From contig NZ_BAOS01000010.1 in NCBI RefSeq assembly GCF_002443295.1, positions 62,001 through 126,000 of the forward strand: a DNA stretch of 64,000 nucleotides, in the 5' to 3' direction. The notes under the pieces are model-generated. The model was not told the origin of the DNA. It made no database searches and was given only the letters and a program-made list of their open reading frames with translations. Position numbers and translations under genes: made by a program. Within the stretch, counting starts at the first letter, position 1. Each line of letters begins with the position of its first letter. Positions 18,960 to 29,147 of the stretch are shown piece by piece. The DNA is from Candidatus Scalindua japonica. GTDB taxonomy: Bacteria; Planctomycetota; Brocadiia; Brocadiales; Scalinduaceae.

Positions 18960-19751
18960 ATGACCAGAGCCAGTGTTTCGGCATGTGTAATGACATTTAA
19001 TAATAATGACGTAATTAAGGAGTGTATGGAAAACGTTAAGTGGGCTGACGAGATCATCGTAGTAGACTCCTTCAGTACTGACAATACGGTTGAAATATGC
19101 CGAAAATACACTGACAGGGTATATCAGAGAGAGTGGCCAGGATTCAAGGACCAGTCTAACTATATTGTAAGCCTTGCTAATTATGAATGGATCCTCTTTA
19201 CAGATGCTGATGAGATAATCTCTCCTGAACTATATCTGGAAATCCAGTCTCTTTTAAACAATAATTCAAACGACTGGGATGGTTTTTACTTCCCGCGCAG
19301 AACACGATACCTTGGAAGCTGGATTAACCATGGAGAGTGGTATCCCGCTTATGACCTCCTTCTCTATAAGAAAGGCAAGGGCACATGGGTCAAAGAACCG
19401 CATGCTACTCTTGAGCTAAACGGCAAGGCAAAATATTTAAAGAATGATTGTTATCACTATACCTATAGAAATCTTTCCCATCAACTAGATACCATCGATA
19501 AATATACAGATATGAGCGCTGTAGAAATGGAGAAAAAAGGGGTGAAATTCCTCCTTTTTCAACTTCTATTCAGGCCTCTTTTCAGATTTATTAAAGGATA
19601 TATTTTCAAGCGTGGATTTCAGGATGGAGTACCGGGACTGATAGCAGCTATAACAACGTCATTTTACGTCTTCATGAAATACGCAAAACTATGGGAATTA
19701 CGAATTAAAAATAAACCGCAGATCGGCACAGACAAAAACGCATACAAATGA
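18960..19751 (+). CDS. GT2 glycosyltransferase, WaaE/KdtX-like
   Basis: The 263-residue protein begins VSACVMTFNNNDVIKECM and has WADEIIVVDSFSTDNTVEIC, the metal-binding FTDADEIISPEL and FYFPRRTRYLGSWINHG. This set is characteristic of the LPS-core beta-1,4-glucosyltransferase group WaaE/KdtX. A C-terminal amphipathic or membrane-associated stretch (LFQLLFRPLFRFIKGYIFKRG) is usual in that group. It acts on the inner face of the membrane. Its last four bases overlap the next gene's ATG. Confidence 0.88.
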   Translation: MTRASVSACVMTFNNNDVIKECMENVKWADEIIVVDSFSTDNTVEICRKYTDRVYQREWPGFKDQSNYIVSLANYEWILFTDADEIISPELYLEIQSLLNNNSNDWDGFYFPRRTRYLGSWINHGEWYPAYDLLLYKKGKGTWVKEPHATLELNGKAKYLKNDCYHYTYRNLSHQLDTIDKYTDMSAVEMEKKGVKFLLFQLLFRPLFRFIKGYIFKRGFQDGVPGLIAAITTSFYVFMKYAKLWELRIKNKPQIGTDKNAYK

Positions 19752-20896
19752 AAATACTTCATCTCTTTAGTGATTGGAAATGGACCGGACCGGCAGAGCC
19801 GGCACTCAATCTTTGTGTAGAATTAAAGAAGCGAGGACACGATGTTACTCTTGCCTGTGGTAAGGCTATGGACGATTACCCGTTTCCACCGGACTCAGAA
19901 TCCGTTGAAAAGTATGCGTACGAACGTGGCCTGGTACCGGTTACCAGATTTCACCTGAGCAAACATTTCAACCTTTTCAAGTACATCTCTGACATTAAGA
20001 ATCTTTCGGTTTTTATGAACGATGAAGCGTTTGATATCGTCCATGTTCATCGAAATCAGGACCATCTGGTTGGCGGAATAGCCGCCAGACGCACCGGAAG
20101 ACGCTTGCCCATCGTACGTACAAATCATGACGGAGTCGTATTGAAAAAAAATCTGAGGAACAAATATTGTCTCACCAGACTCACAGATAAATTAATAGAT
20201 GTTTCTGAGGATGCGAGAGTGGCGGACATGAACAGCTTTGGATTAAGTGCGGATAAGACCATTATGATTAATGCCTCTATCGATTGTCAGCGATTCAACC
20301 CGGGAAGCGGACCGCTCACCTACAGGAAGAAGTTTGGAATGAAAGATGATGATATTGTAGTCGGAATTATAGCCAGAATACAGACCCACCGAAGGTTTCA
20401 CATACTTCTGAAAGCCATAAAGATCGCGTCTAAAAAAGTGCCTAAGTTAAAGCTACTCGTGATAGGCAGAGGGACGAAAGAGAAACAACTTTTGACGGAA
20501 CCGGCCAAAGAGATGGGACTGGAAGATGTCGTAGTCCATCCAGGTTATCGGACAAGTGATTATGTAGAAGCTGTCTCGTGTATGGATTACAATATATTCC
20601 TGATGCCCGGAACAGACGGCTCCAGCCGTGCGGTCAGGGAAGTTATGGCAATGGGAAAACCCGTTATTGCTGCAGACCGGGGGATGCTCTCTTCCATTGT
20701 AGATAACAATAGCACTGGATTTGTCATTGACGATACACCGGAAAATCTTGCAGAGGCTACCGTAAGGTTAGCTACTGATATCGAACTTAGAAAAAAGATG
20801 GCTGCCGCATCATTGAAAAAAACACAAGATATTTTTTCTCAAGAATCTATGGCAGAAAAAGTAGAAAATGTGTATAAAGAGCTTTTATTAAAATAG
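19748..20896 (+). CDS. GT4-type glycosyltransferase
   Basis: The 382-residue GT-B protein has an N-domain with FSDWKWTGPAEPALNLCVELKKRG and FDIVHVHRNQDHLVGG. Its C-domain carries VVGIIARIQTHRRFHILLKAI, LLVIGRGTKEKQLL and the donor-site stretch GSSRAVREVMAMGKPVIAADRG. It is the last gene of the plus-strand polysaccharide operon, with a 4-base overlap to the upstream WaaE-like gene. Substrate is unknown; glycan assembly is inferred from context. Confidence 0.85.
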   Translation: MKILHLFSDWKWTGPAEPALNLCVELKKRGHDVTLACGKAMDDYPFPPDSESVEKYAYERGLVPVTRFHLSKHFNLFKYISDIKNLSVFMNDEAFDIVHVHRNQDHLVGGIAARRTGRRLPIVRTNHDGVVLKKNLRNKYCLTRLTDKLIDVSEDARVADMNSFGLSADKTIMINASIDCQRFNPGSGPLTYRKKFGMKDDDIVVGIIARIQTHRRFHILLKAIKIASKKVPKLKLLVIGRGTKEKQLLTEPAKEMGLEDVVVHPGYRTSDYVEAVSCMDYNIFLMPGTDGSSRAVREVMAMGKPVIAADRGMLSSIVDNNSTGFVIDDTPENLAEATVRLATDIELRKKMAAASLKKTQDIFSQESMAEKVENVYKELLLK

Positions 20897-21083
20897 TTTT
20901 TACTGATTAGACGCAAAGGATGCAGAGTTGTTTTATTGGAAGTATGTAGGAAACACAACCAATAACTTTTGCATTTTGTTGTAAGAAATTATCTCTTTTT
21001 CAGTTTCTTCATATTTCTTTGAGTTTTTTCTTTGCAACCTTTACGTCTTCGCGGTAAATAGAAATTAATTAGAGGGAAGCAAA

Positions 21084-21251
21084 ATGGGAACAAGATTTAT
21101 AAAGTTACTGAAAATACTCATTAAGATTGCAATAATGGGACTTGTTATGGCAGGGATAATACTGATTAATAGAAGCTGTATGCAGAAATCTGAAGGAAGT
21201 GAAAAAAGAGAAATAAAAACCTGTGCAACAATGTACTCCTTTGCCAATTAG
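21084..21251 (+). CDS. Small single-span membrane protein, hypothetical
   Basis: A 55-residue frame starts at an ATG preceded by AGAGGGA at proper distance. It encodes a basic N-terminus, one hydrophobic helix (IAIMGLVMAGIILI, residues 15-28) and a short charged tail with two cysteines. It lies between the polysaccharide operon and the carbamoyltransferases, which are on the other strand. Small membrane proteins often accompany carbamoyltransferase clusters, but no family match is claimed. It could be a chance frame. Confidence 0.4.
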   Translation: MGTRFIKLLKILIKIAIMGLVMAGIILINRSCMQKSEGSEKREIKTCATMYSFAN

Positions 21252-21446
21252 TTAGAATCGACGAAAAAATTAACCCTTGAATTTCCGAGTGTTGTTGTTG
21301 GTAGATTATATTATGAAAACCAGAAATAAAAACAACAATGAGGGGTTCACTGCGTTTAACCCATCCTGCTAATATTATGTGATCAGAAACGTCCAACCAG
21401 GCGGACGGCTACTATAATACAAAATCTCTCAATTCAGGCAAAATTA

Positions 21447-23020
21447 TCACTTCCAAACCAGATAGTCTTCTATAGCAAGGTAATCAAGACCACATCCAAA
21501 GAAGGTCATTATTGCGTCACGGGGTGTACAGACTATGGGTTGACCGGCTACGTTGAAACTGGTATTGAGAAGTGCGGGGACTCCTGTTATCTTTTTGAAT
21601 TCGTTGATTAATTCCCAATACCGGGGGGCAACCTCTTTTCTGACAGACTGCACTCTTACCGTATTGTCTATATGCGCGGCGGAAGCTATTTCAGAGACTT
21701 TTTCCTCAATAGCCTGAAAGGCAATTATCATGAATGGGGAATTGTAAGGTTGTTTTACGTAATCGCAATAATCCTCTGCAAGGAATGACGGCGCGAAGGG
21801 CCTCCATGGCTCTCTTCCCTTTATACTCTTGTTGACAATGTCCTTCATATCTCTGTTTTTCGGATTACCAAGTATGCTTCTGCCTCCAAGCGCCCTGGGG
21901 CCGAATTCCATCCTGCCTTGAAACCAGCCGACTGTTTTGTTGTCTGCAATGAGTGTTGCAGTCTCTCTGGCAATATCATTACACTTTTTGAAATTACTCA
22001 GTTTGTACTTCTTTAACTCAAACTCTACCTGCTCATTGGTGTAGTCCGGTCCGTAGTAAGGATGTTCTAAAACGATATCAGGTCTGTGTCCGACAACATC
22101 TTTGTAGACACTTACGGCAGCGCCTAATGCCGTACCAATATCGTGGGCGGCAGGCTGGATGAAAATGTTTTCAACGTGGTCTGATCTCAAGAGTACTCCA
22201 TTCATTGAACAGTTTAAAGCACACCCACCTGAGACGCAGAGGTTTTCTGACCCGGATATATTACGAAGATAAGAGCTCATCTGTAGAGCAGCTCTCTCCA
22301 GTGTGTGTTGAACTGTTGCAGCAAGGTCTTTGTGATGCTGATTTAACTCTTCTCCCGGTTTCCTTGGCGTAACACCCGAAAGGTATTTCTTAAAACCTTT
22401 CTTATCGATTACAGGTATATCCCCGCCCCATTCAATAAAATTAAATTCATTCTCATCATGTTGTCCGTAGGCCGCGAGGCCCATAACTTTTCCTTCATCG
22501 CTATGGGATTTAAAGCCCAGCTTACTTGTGATCTCACCATACAGGTGTCCCCAACTGTTTCTGTTGGGTATTGACTTGACTACCCTGAGATCGTCACCCT
22601 CTGCAATCGCAAGGATGCCGGAATCGCTACCTCCATAACCATCCAGTGAAACAATATTTGAACGATCAAACCCAGAAACATAATAAGAGCTTAACGCGTG
22701 AGCAACGTGATGGTTCACGAATTTCATCTTCTCATCCATATACCTGAAAGGTAACTGCCTGAGCAGAAACTCCCATGGATATTTTTTTTCTTTTTCTGCC
22801 GTTCCGCAGATTCCCATCCGATGGCAATATAATCAACTTCGTCCAATGTTACCCCCGCCCTTTTGAGGCAAAACTCAATAGACATATCAGCGGATGCCCT
22901 CGGTGAATGTTTAAACCTGTTAAACCGCTCTTCCTCCACCATTGCTGTCAGTTTGCCATCAACAAGTATGCATGCCCCGTTGTTCCACGAAATAGGGTGT
23001 GTTACTCCCAGAATTATCAT
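21447..23020 (-). pseudogene. Carbamoyltransferase, copy 2, split by a frameshift
   Basis: Two overlapping minus-strand frames together make one carbamoyltransferase: residues 1-85 (from 23020, GVTHPISWNNGACILVDGKL, IAIGWESAERQKKKK) and the rest (to 21447, RQLPFRYMDEKM, NHHVAHALSSYYVSG, GWFQGRMEFGPRALGGRS, LNTSFN). The break is in a run of eight A (plus-strand T at 22782-22789); removing one base restores a continuous protein very like the intact neighbour copy. It may be a true pseudogene, a sequencing error or a slippage site. The C-terminal halves of the two copies are nearly identical. Confidence 0.85.
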
Positions 23021-23075
23021 TTATTACTCCCATCTTTAACCTTCACTTATGTATATAGTATCTTTCTATTCAAAT

Positions 23076-24650
23076 TTACTTCCACACCAGATAATCTTCA
23101 ATCGCAAGATAATCAAGGCCGCATCCGAAGAATGTCATTATCGCATCGCGGGGTGTGCAGACAATTGGTTGACCAGCTACGTTGAAACTGGTATTAAGAA
23201 GTGCCGGCACTTCAGTTATCTTTTTGAATTCGTTGATTAGTTCCCAATACCGGGGGGCAACCTCTTTTCTGACCGACTGCACCCTTACCGTATTGTCAAC
23301 ATGTGCGGCGGAAGCTATTTCAGAAACTTTTTCCTCAATAGCCTGAAAGGCAATTATCATGAACGGAGAATTGTAAGGTTGTTTTACGTAATCAACATAA
23401 TCTTCTGCAAGGAATGATGGAGCGAATGGTCTCCATGGTTCTCTTCCCTTTATACTTTTATTTACAATATCTTTCATATCCTTATTCTTCGGATTACCGA
23501 GTATGCTTCTGCCTCCAAGTGCCCTGGGGCCGAATTCCATTCTGCCCTGAAACCAGCCAACTGTTTTATTGTCCGCAATCAACGCTGCAGTCTCTCTGGC
23601 AATATCATTACAACGCTTGAAGTTTTTCAGTTTATATTTCTTTAATTCTAATTCAACTTCCTCATTGGTATAATCCGGGCCATAATAAGGGTGTTTAAGG
23701 ACAATGTCAGGTCTATGCCCCACAACATCTTTGTATACACTTAAAGCAGCCCCTAATGCAGTACTTGCATCGTGGGCTGCAGGCTGGATAAATATATTGT
23801 CAACATGGTCTGATCTCAAGAGTACGCCATTCATTGAACAGTTTAAGGCGCATCCACCTGCCATGCACAGGTTCTTAGAACCGGTTATGTTATGCAGATA
23901 TGAACTCATCTGTATGGCCGCCCTCTCAAGTGCATGCTGTACGGTTGCTGCCAGGTCTTTGTGATGCTGGTTCAGCTCCTCACCCTTTTTCCTTTGCACC
24001 AGACCGGAGAAATATTTCTTAAGACCTTTTTTGTCCATAATTGGAATTTCATTGTCCCAGTCAATAAACTTAAATTCGTTCTCAATTGGCTGTCCATAAG
24101 CTGCAAGTCCCATAACCTTTCCTTCTTCGCTATGGTATCGAAATCCCAACGCTTTCGTCATCAGGCCGTAAAGATGCCCCCAGCTACTTTTATTTGGTAT
24201 GGTCTTCACGATCCTGCAATCACTCTTTTCTCCAACCATCAGGAGACCTGATTCATCACCTCCAGAACCATCAAATGATAATATATTTGAATGTTCAAAT
24301 CCTGAAACGTAATAAGCGCTTAATGCATGGGCGATGTGATGCCTTACGAACCTGATTCTGTCATCCTCATGGCGAAATGGCAACTGCTTCAGCTTATTGT
24401 CCCAGATATGCTGCTCTTTTTTTTTATGCCCTTTCATAGACTCCCAACCTATGGCAAAATAATCGACATCATCCAATGTTACCCCGGCCCTGTTGAGGCA
24501 AAATTCTATGGCACGCTCAGCTGGCACCTCAATAGCATGTTTAAACCTATTTAATCTTTCCTCCTCAACCATAGCGATTAGTTTGCCATCTACAAGGATG
24601 CATGCCCCGTTGTTCCATGAAATGGGGTGTGTTACTCCCAGAATTATCAT
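23076..24650 (-). CDS. Carbamoyltransferase (NodU/CmcH family), intact copy
   Basis: The 524-residue enzyme has an N-terminal ASKHA-type domain (GVTHPISWNNGACILVDGKL, EEERLNRFKHA, metal-binding RHHIAHALSAYY, FDGSGGDESG) and MAGGCALNCSMNG. The C-terminal domain has GWFQGRMEFGPRALGGRSIL and the carbamoyl-phosphate site motif ALLNTSFNVAGQPIVCTPRDAI. It transfers carbamoyl from carbamoyl phosphate to a hydroxyl, usually on a sugar or natural product. It lies in tandem with a frameshifted paralogue 55 bases downstream and next to a methyltransferase, so the target is probably a surface glycan; that is inference. Confidence 0.92.
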   Translation of the reverse strand: MIILGVTHPISWNNGACILVDGKLIAMVEEERLNRFKHAIEVPAERAIEFCLNRAGVTLDDVDYFAIGWESMKGHKKKEQHIWDNKLKQLPFRHEDDRIRFVRHHIAHALSAYYVSGFEHSNILSFDGSGGDESGLLMVGEKSDCRIVKTIPNKSSWGHLYGLMTKALGFRYHSEEGKVMGLAAYGQPIENEFKFIDWDNEIPIMDKKGLKKYFSGLVQRKKGEELNQHHKDLAATVQHALERAAIQMSSYLHNITGSKNLCMAGGCALNCSMNGVLLRSDHVDNIFIQPAAHDASTALGAALSVYKDVVGHRPDIVLKHPYYGPDYTNEEVELELKKYKLKNFKRCNDIARETAALIADNKTVGWFQGRMEFGPRALGGRSILGNPKNKDMKDIVNKSIKGREPWRPFAPSFLAEDYVDYVKQPYNSPFMIIAFQAIEEKVSEIASAAHVDNTVRVQSVRKEVAPRYWELINEFKKITEVPALLNTSFNVAGQPIVCTPRDAIMTFFGCGLDYLAIEDYLVWK

Positions 24651-24688
24651 TTATTACTCCTGTAATATTGTTTTATCAAATTGTGCAA

Positions 24689-25786
24689 TCAAACATCGCA
24701 GGTTGCTTTCTTGCGTGCGTGAATTACTATAATATCGCAAGACCCGAACATTGCCAGAATAAAATTAAGTGCTTTTATTGCTCCTTTGAAACGTGATAAT
24801 CTGGAAAGGACTCTGTATTTTCCATCTTTGAGATTAAGGAGACTGAGTCTTAAAGTCGCACCACGCCTGTCTAAATAAATCTTTTTAACATCGAAACCAG
24901 CTTGATTTAACATCTTTGTGATTGAACCAGGTGTAAATGCAATGAGATGAATTGGAAGCTGCAACCCATACCAGTATGTCTTAAATACCTTTGCGACAAA
25001 ACTATCAATATTAGGTACTGCTACTATAAGCTGCCCGTTATTATTTAAAACCCTCCCTATCTCCTTTAATGTACACAAAGGATCATAAAGATGTTCGAGT
25101 GAATGCCACATGGTTACTGTGTCAAAAGAGCTACTCTCAAACTGATAGTGTAATAGCTCTCCGGTTTTAACATCTAAGTGAAGCTCATCTCTTGCATACC
25201 TGGATGCCGTTGGATTCTTTTCAACACCGTATGTTTGCCAGCCAAATTTTCTCATGGTTGAAAGAAATCTTCCATTTCCACAACCAAGATCTAGTATCTT
25301 TCCTTCTCCTGTAAATGGTATAATATCGAGCCTGGAGCGATAAGTTAAATAAAAAAGCCATGAGAAAATTCTCTTAGAAACGCTTATATTCCTATCTTTG
25401 TCTTCCAGACTACAAGGGTAGTTATAAAACTTTACGCGGATAAGTCTTCTTACATCGTCTTTAAAATCTATCCATTTACCGGCAAAAAGACTTTTTTTCT
25501 TTGGTTTCTTAACTTTCAATGATGTATGCGCATAATAATCTTCTGTATAATAGCGACCAATATGTTGTTTTGACGGCCTTGGATTAACTTGTTGAAGTCC
25601 GCAATTCCTGCACCTTACCAAATTGAATGTTTCCATAATACTATTGCTGCTCCCGTCATCAATAGTTTGGTGATTGGATGGACTTACATAATTACTGATT
25701 AATACATTGTCGAATGTATTTCCTCCGCATAGACAGCAAGATACATATTCCAGATTTTGTCCCTCTTTAGATTTTGAATTATACAT
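24689..25786 (-). CDS. Class I SAM methyltransferase with N-terminal zinc-ribbon-like cysteines
   Basis: The 365-residue protein opens with paired cysteines (CCLCGG, then CRNCGLQQVNPRPS), a pattern of many glycan or metabolite methyltransferases. The Rossmann-like core has ILDLGCGNGRFLSTMRKFGW (SAM binding), YGVEKNPTASRYA and FDTVTMWHSLEHLYDPLCTLKE. A C-terminal tail follows with no clear membrane segment. It lies directly upstream of the carbamoyltransferases on the same strand, consistent with joint decoration of a sugar. Substrate is unknown. Confidence 0.85.
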   Translation of the reverse strand: MYNSKSKEGQNLEYVSCCLCGGNTFDNVLISNYVSPSNHQTIDDGSSNSIMETFNLVRCRNCGLQQVNPRPSKQHIGRYYTEDYYAHTSLKVKKPKKKSLFAGKWIDFKDDVRRLIRVKFYNYPCSLEDKDRNISVSKRIFSWLFYLTYRSRLDIIPFTGEGKILDLGCGNGRFLSTMRKFGWQTYGVEKNPTASRYARDELHLDVKTGELLHYQFESSSFDTVTMWHSLEHLYDPLCTLKEIGRVLNNNGQLIVAVPNIDSFVAKVFKTYWYGLQLPIHLIAFTPGSITKMLNQAGFDVKKIYLDRRGATLRLSLLNLKDGKYRVLSRLSRFKGAIKALNFILAMFGSCDIIVIHARKKATCDV

Positions 25787-25970
25787 TCTTAATCAATCCT
25801 AAAATTGATATCATTTAGAAACTACAGTGTCATTCTGAACGATTCGTTTGATATTTAAGGTAATTTATACTATAATTACTAAACATCATTTTGGATACAT
25901 ATAATTGTACACCAATCATCGTTAGTGGCTATAGGCCTTTTGATCAATCCATAACATATTCTGAGATAAA

Positions 25971-26993
25971 ATGTTAAACGATTTATGGAGACATCTCCGC
26001 ATCTACAGTATAAGAAAACTCTATAACCTGTTTATGGGTAAGGTTCAGTTTTCAATAGGCTCTACACACCTTTATTATTATCCCGCTAAGATTACGATAG
26101 AATCAGGTAATATCTGTAACCTTCGTTGCCCGCTGTGTCCAAGCGGCCAGAAAGACAGTTCCGCCCGGAAGGGCTTACTCCCATTCTCCAATTTCAAAAG
26201 GATTATAGACGAAATCGGAAAGAACCTGCTCATGGTCAGGCTGTATAATTGGGGAGAACCCCTTCTCAATAAAGAACTTATAAAAATGGTAGAATATGCT
26301 GGCAAAAACAGAATAGCGATAAAAATAAGTACAAATCTGAGCCTTCCTATTGATGATGCTCAGGCCGAAGCAATAATCAAAGCAAATCTACAAAAAATAT
26401 ACATCTCCTGTGATGGTACGAGTAGTACCACCTATTCAACCTATCATATTGGCGGTAATTTTAACAAGGTTATATCAAATATGAAACTTTTACTCAAGAA
26501 AAAGAAGCAATTAGGAAATAGTTATACAGAACTAATATGGCTGTTTCACGTCTTCAGCCACAATGAACATGAAATTGAAACAGCTAAGGCCATAGCAAAA
26601 GGGATAGGAATAAAACTGTCAATAAACAAGATACGCACAGATATGGGCAAGGAGATATTTGAAACTGCCGATAAATCTATCGAGCGTGATTCAAAGTGGC
26701 TGCCTGAAAATCCGGAATATAACACTTTTAATATGGAAGAAAAGAAACCAAAAAAGAGATTTGATTGCCGTCTTTTATGGACCGAGACCGTAATCAACTG
26801 GGACGGAAATGTTTTACCATGCTGTTCTGTGTATAGTGAAACACACTCTTTTGGTAATATAAAGGAAGATACTTTTAAAAACATTTGGAACAGCAAAAAA
26901 TATATATCGGCGAGGAAAGAGGTACTAGGCCGTAAAAACAACACTAAAACAGTTTGTCATATTTGCAAGGCAAACGATTACCTGTATATCTAA
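25971..26993 (+). CDS. Radical SAM protein with SPASM-like C-terminus
   Basis: The 340-residue protein has the radical SAM cluster motif CNLRCPLCPSG (residues 47-57), VRLYNWGEPLLNKEL and KISTNLSL. The C-terminal cysteines (CRLLW, GNVLPCCSVY, SFGNIKEDTFKNIWNS, CHICKAND) resemble a SPASM/twitch auxiliary-cluster domain. Such enzymes modify peptides or small molecules. No precursor peptide is seen next to it. It is divergent from the methyltransferase gene and 12 bases before a sensor kinase, so it may share its transcript. Confidence 0.85.
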   Translation: MLNDLWRHLRIYSIRKLYNLFMGKVQFSIGSTHLYYYPAKITIESGNICNLRCPLCPSGQKDSSARKGLLPFSNFKRIIDEIGKNLLMVRLYNWGEPLLNKELIKMVEYAGKNRIAIKISTNLSLPIDDAQAEAIIKANLQKIYISCDGTSSTTYSTYHIGGNFNKVISNMKLLLKKKKQLGNSYTELIWLFHVFSHNEHEIETAKAIAKGIGIKLSINKIRTDMGKEIFETADKSIERDSKWLPENPEYNTFNMEEKKPKKRFDCRLLWTETVINWDGNVLPCCSVYSETHSFGNIKEDTFKNIWNSKKYISARKEVLGRKNNTKTVCHICKANDYLYI

Positions 26994-27005
26994 AATAATA
27001 AAGCC

Positions 27006-29117
27006 ATGACAATAATAGAAATTGTAGCGTTAGCAGGCTTCATTCTTGGTTCAATCCTTCACACAATTCTTTCAATACTGATTATTCAGAGGAAGAATAA
27101 GAAAGGGAGTGAACTTGTCTTCTTGTTCCTTGTGATAAGTGTAGCTATGTGGCATTATGGTAATGTCATCTCTCTTTTCAGCTTAATGCTCTTTGGGAAA
27201 GATATTCCAATTATCAATCAATCTTCAAATGCTGTTGCATGCATGGGAATGGGTGTAACGCCAAGCCTGCTCCTGCATACTGCTTTATTATTCCTTCTGG
27301 AAAGTGGTTGGAAGATTCAGAAAAAAATTATGATAACCATGGTTACCATAATCTATCTTCCCATCATTCCGCTCTCATTTACGGCAGGAAGGATAGTATT
27401 TTTTGAAGAATCTAATGTCCTGGTGAGTGGTTCACCATTTGTAAAACCTTTTATCATATGGCTTCTGTTCTCGATATTTACTTCTGCAGTTACCTCCCGT
27501 ATCCTCTCTGCAAAAGTTGAAGAAGTGGAGGAGCAGAGATTTCACTTCTCTATTTTCTGGATTCTCATCTTCATTACAATTCTGGTTACCTGTACTGTCC
27601 TTCTCAAAGGAAGTGATATCCCATATATTGGTGATTATATGATCCTGGTTACTATGCTTTCATCCATCTTTCCCAGTATCATATTTTCTTACTATGTTTA
27701 TCGTTACAATTATATGGAATTTGTTCTCAGACGAAGTGTGTTTTATTCATTTCTGGCAGTACTGGTTATCTGTTTCTACTATTTCGGTATAAGGCAATTA
27801 AGTAAATACCTTGAGTTCAATTATTCAATTAACGGAAAGGTATTAGAAGCGGTGCTGATTATAACGCTCGTATACTGGTTTCCAAAATTGAAAGAGAATA
27901 TTCAAGGGTTGATGAGAAAACTCTCCTTTAAGATGATTACGGATACAGAGTATCTTTTAAATGAGCTGAGCCACCAGATCAGCACAGATCTGCTCATTGA
28001 TTTATCTCTCCTGTTGGAAAACATTGTAGAATCAATAAAAAAAGCAACTGCAATTAAAAATGTCAACCTGATCCTGTTCAAAGAAGGAAGAACACAAGTC
28101 GTCATTCACGGAGAGAATACATTTATTACCAGAAAAGATATAATAAATACAGTGAAGTATTTCGATAAAGGTGAGATTGCCGTGCTGGACAGACACGAAG
28201 TTACAGATGCATCTATCATAAATGAAATGAAACGGCTGGAAATGTTCTTTATATTCCCGATTTTCGAGGAAAGAAAACTGACAGGTTTATTGACTCTTGG
28301 TAAATCTCGCAGGGGAATGAGATTGCGCGCTGAGAACCTAGAACAGTTGATGCTGATTGCGAATCAAATAAGTTCAGCAATGGCCAAAGCCGAACTTTTA
28401 CAAGAAAAGCTTCAGATGGAAAGGAAAATGTATGAAAACGAAAAACTATCCAGTCTGGGCAGGCTATCTACAAGTGTCGCACATGAGGTAAAAAACCCGT
28501 TAAGTTCGATAAAGGCAATAGTCCAGGTCTTAAAAGAAGATTCCATAAATGAATCTAAAACGCAGAAAAGTCTTTCGATAATTGTAGAAGAGATAGATCG
28601 TCTGACAAAAGTTGTAAATCAACTTCTGGTATTTGCCAAACCGCAAATGGATTGTAAATCAACTGTCAAGATAAATGATGTAATCAATAAGGTGTTAGTT
28701 GTCTTAAGACATGAAGCAAAAATGAACAACGTCAATATATACTTGAATATTCAAAATGATCTGCCGATTATCACTGTAGACGAGGGATCATTAAATGAAG
28801 TATTCTTTAATCTTATTCATAATGCTATTCAAGCCATGTCAGAAGGTGGAAAGCTTACAATATCAATGAGCTATGATCAACAAGATGATTATATTACTAC
28901 TGTGTTTGAAAATACCGGTCCTGAAATTTCTGATGAAGATATGGGTAAGATTTTTGAACCATTTTATACAACCAAACAGATGGGTACCGGTTTAGGATTG
29001 GCTATTGTTAAAAAGAAACTGGAAGAACTCAGAGGTATGATCAAGGTAAAAAGTGAAAATTCATCCACAAAGTTCACGGTTAAAATTCCATCGTCAGAGG
29101 GTGTACTGGTAGGTTAA
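27006..29117 (+). CDS. Sensor histidine kinase with 7TM N-terminus and GAF-like domain (PrsK-like)
   Basis: The 703-residue kinase starts with about seven to nine membrane helices (residues 1-290). A GAF-like region follows (NVNLILFKEG to ANQISSAMAKAELL), then a coiled stretch and the kinase core: SVAHEVKNPLSSIKAIVQVL with His493, NEVFFNLIHNAIQAM, FEPFYTTKQMGTGLGLAIV. The same order occurs in PrsK of the PEP-CTERM/exosortase system, and a sigma-54 activator follows as in prsK-prsR pairs. No exosortase gene is in the window, so this link is only architectural. Confidence 0.88.
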   Translation: MTIIEIVALAGFILGSILHTILSILIIQRKNKKGSELVFLFLVISVAMWHYGNVISLFSLMLFGKDIPIINQSSNAVACMGMGVTPSLLLHTALLFLLESGWKIQKKIMITMVTIIYLPIIPLSFTAGRIVFFEESNVLVSGSPFVKPFIIWLLFSIFTSAVTSRILSAKVEEVEEQRFHFSIFWILIFITILVTCTVLLKGSDIPYIGDYMILVTMLSSIFPSIIFSYYVYRYNYMEFVLRRSVFYSFLAVLVICFYYFGIRQLSKYLEFNYSINGKVLEAVLIITLVYWFPKLKENIQGLMRKLSFKMITDTEYLLNELSHQISTDLLIDLSLLLENIVESIKKATAIKNVNLILFKEGRTQVVIHGENTFITRKDIINTVKYFDKGEIAVLDRHEVTDASIINEMKRLEMFFIFPIFEERKLTGLLTLGKSRRGMRLRAENLEQLMLIANQISSAMAKAELLQEKLQMERKMYENEKLSSLGRLSTSVAHEVKNPLSSIKAIVQVLKEDSINESKTQKSLSIIVEEIDRLTKVVNQLLVFAKPQMDCKSTVKINDVINKVLVVLRHEAKMNNVNIYLNIQNDLPIITVDEGSLNEVFFNLIHNAIQAMSEGGKLTISMSYDQQDDYITTVFENTGPEISDEDMGKIFEPFYTTKQMGTGLGLAIVKKKLEELRGMIKVKSENSSTKFTVKIPSSEGVLVG

Positions 29118-29147
29118 ATTGCAGAGGCACGGGCATCACCCCGGTTG

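Noticed and set aside
20897-21060. Structured RNA after the polysaccharide operon
   Set aside because: It holds low-grade GACGCAAAGG / CTTTACGTCTTCGCGG repeat-like words only, with no convincing fold.
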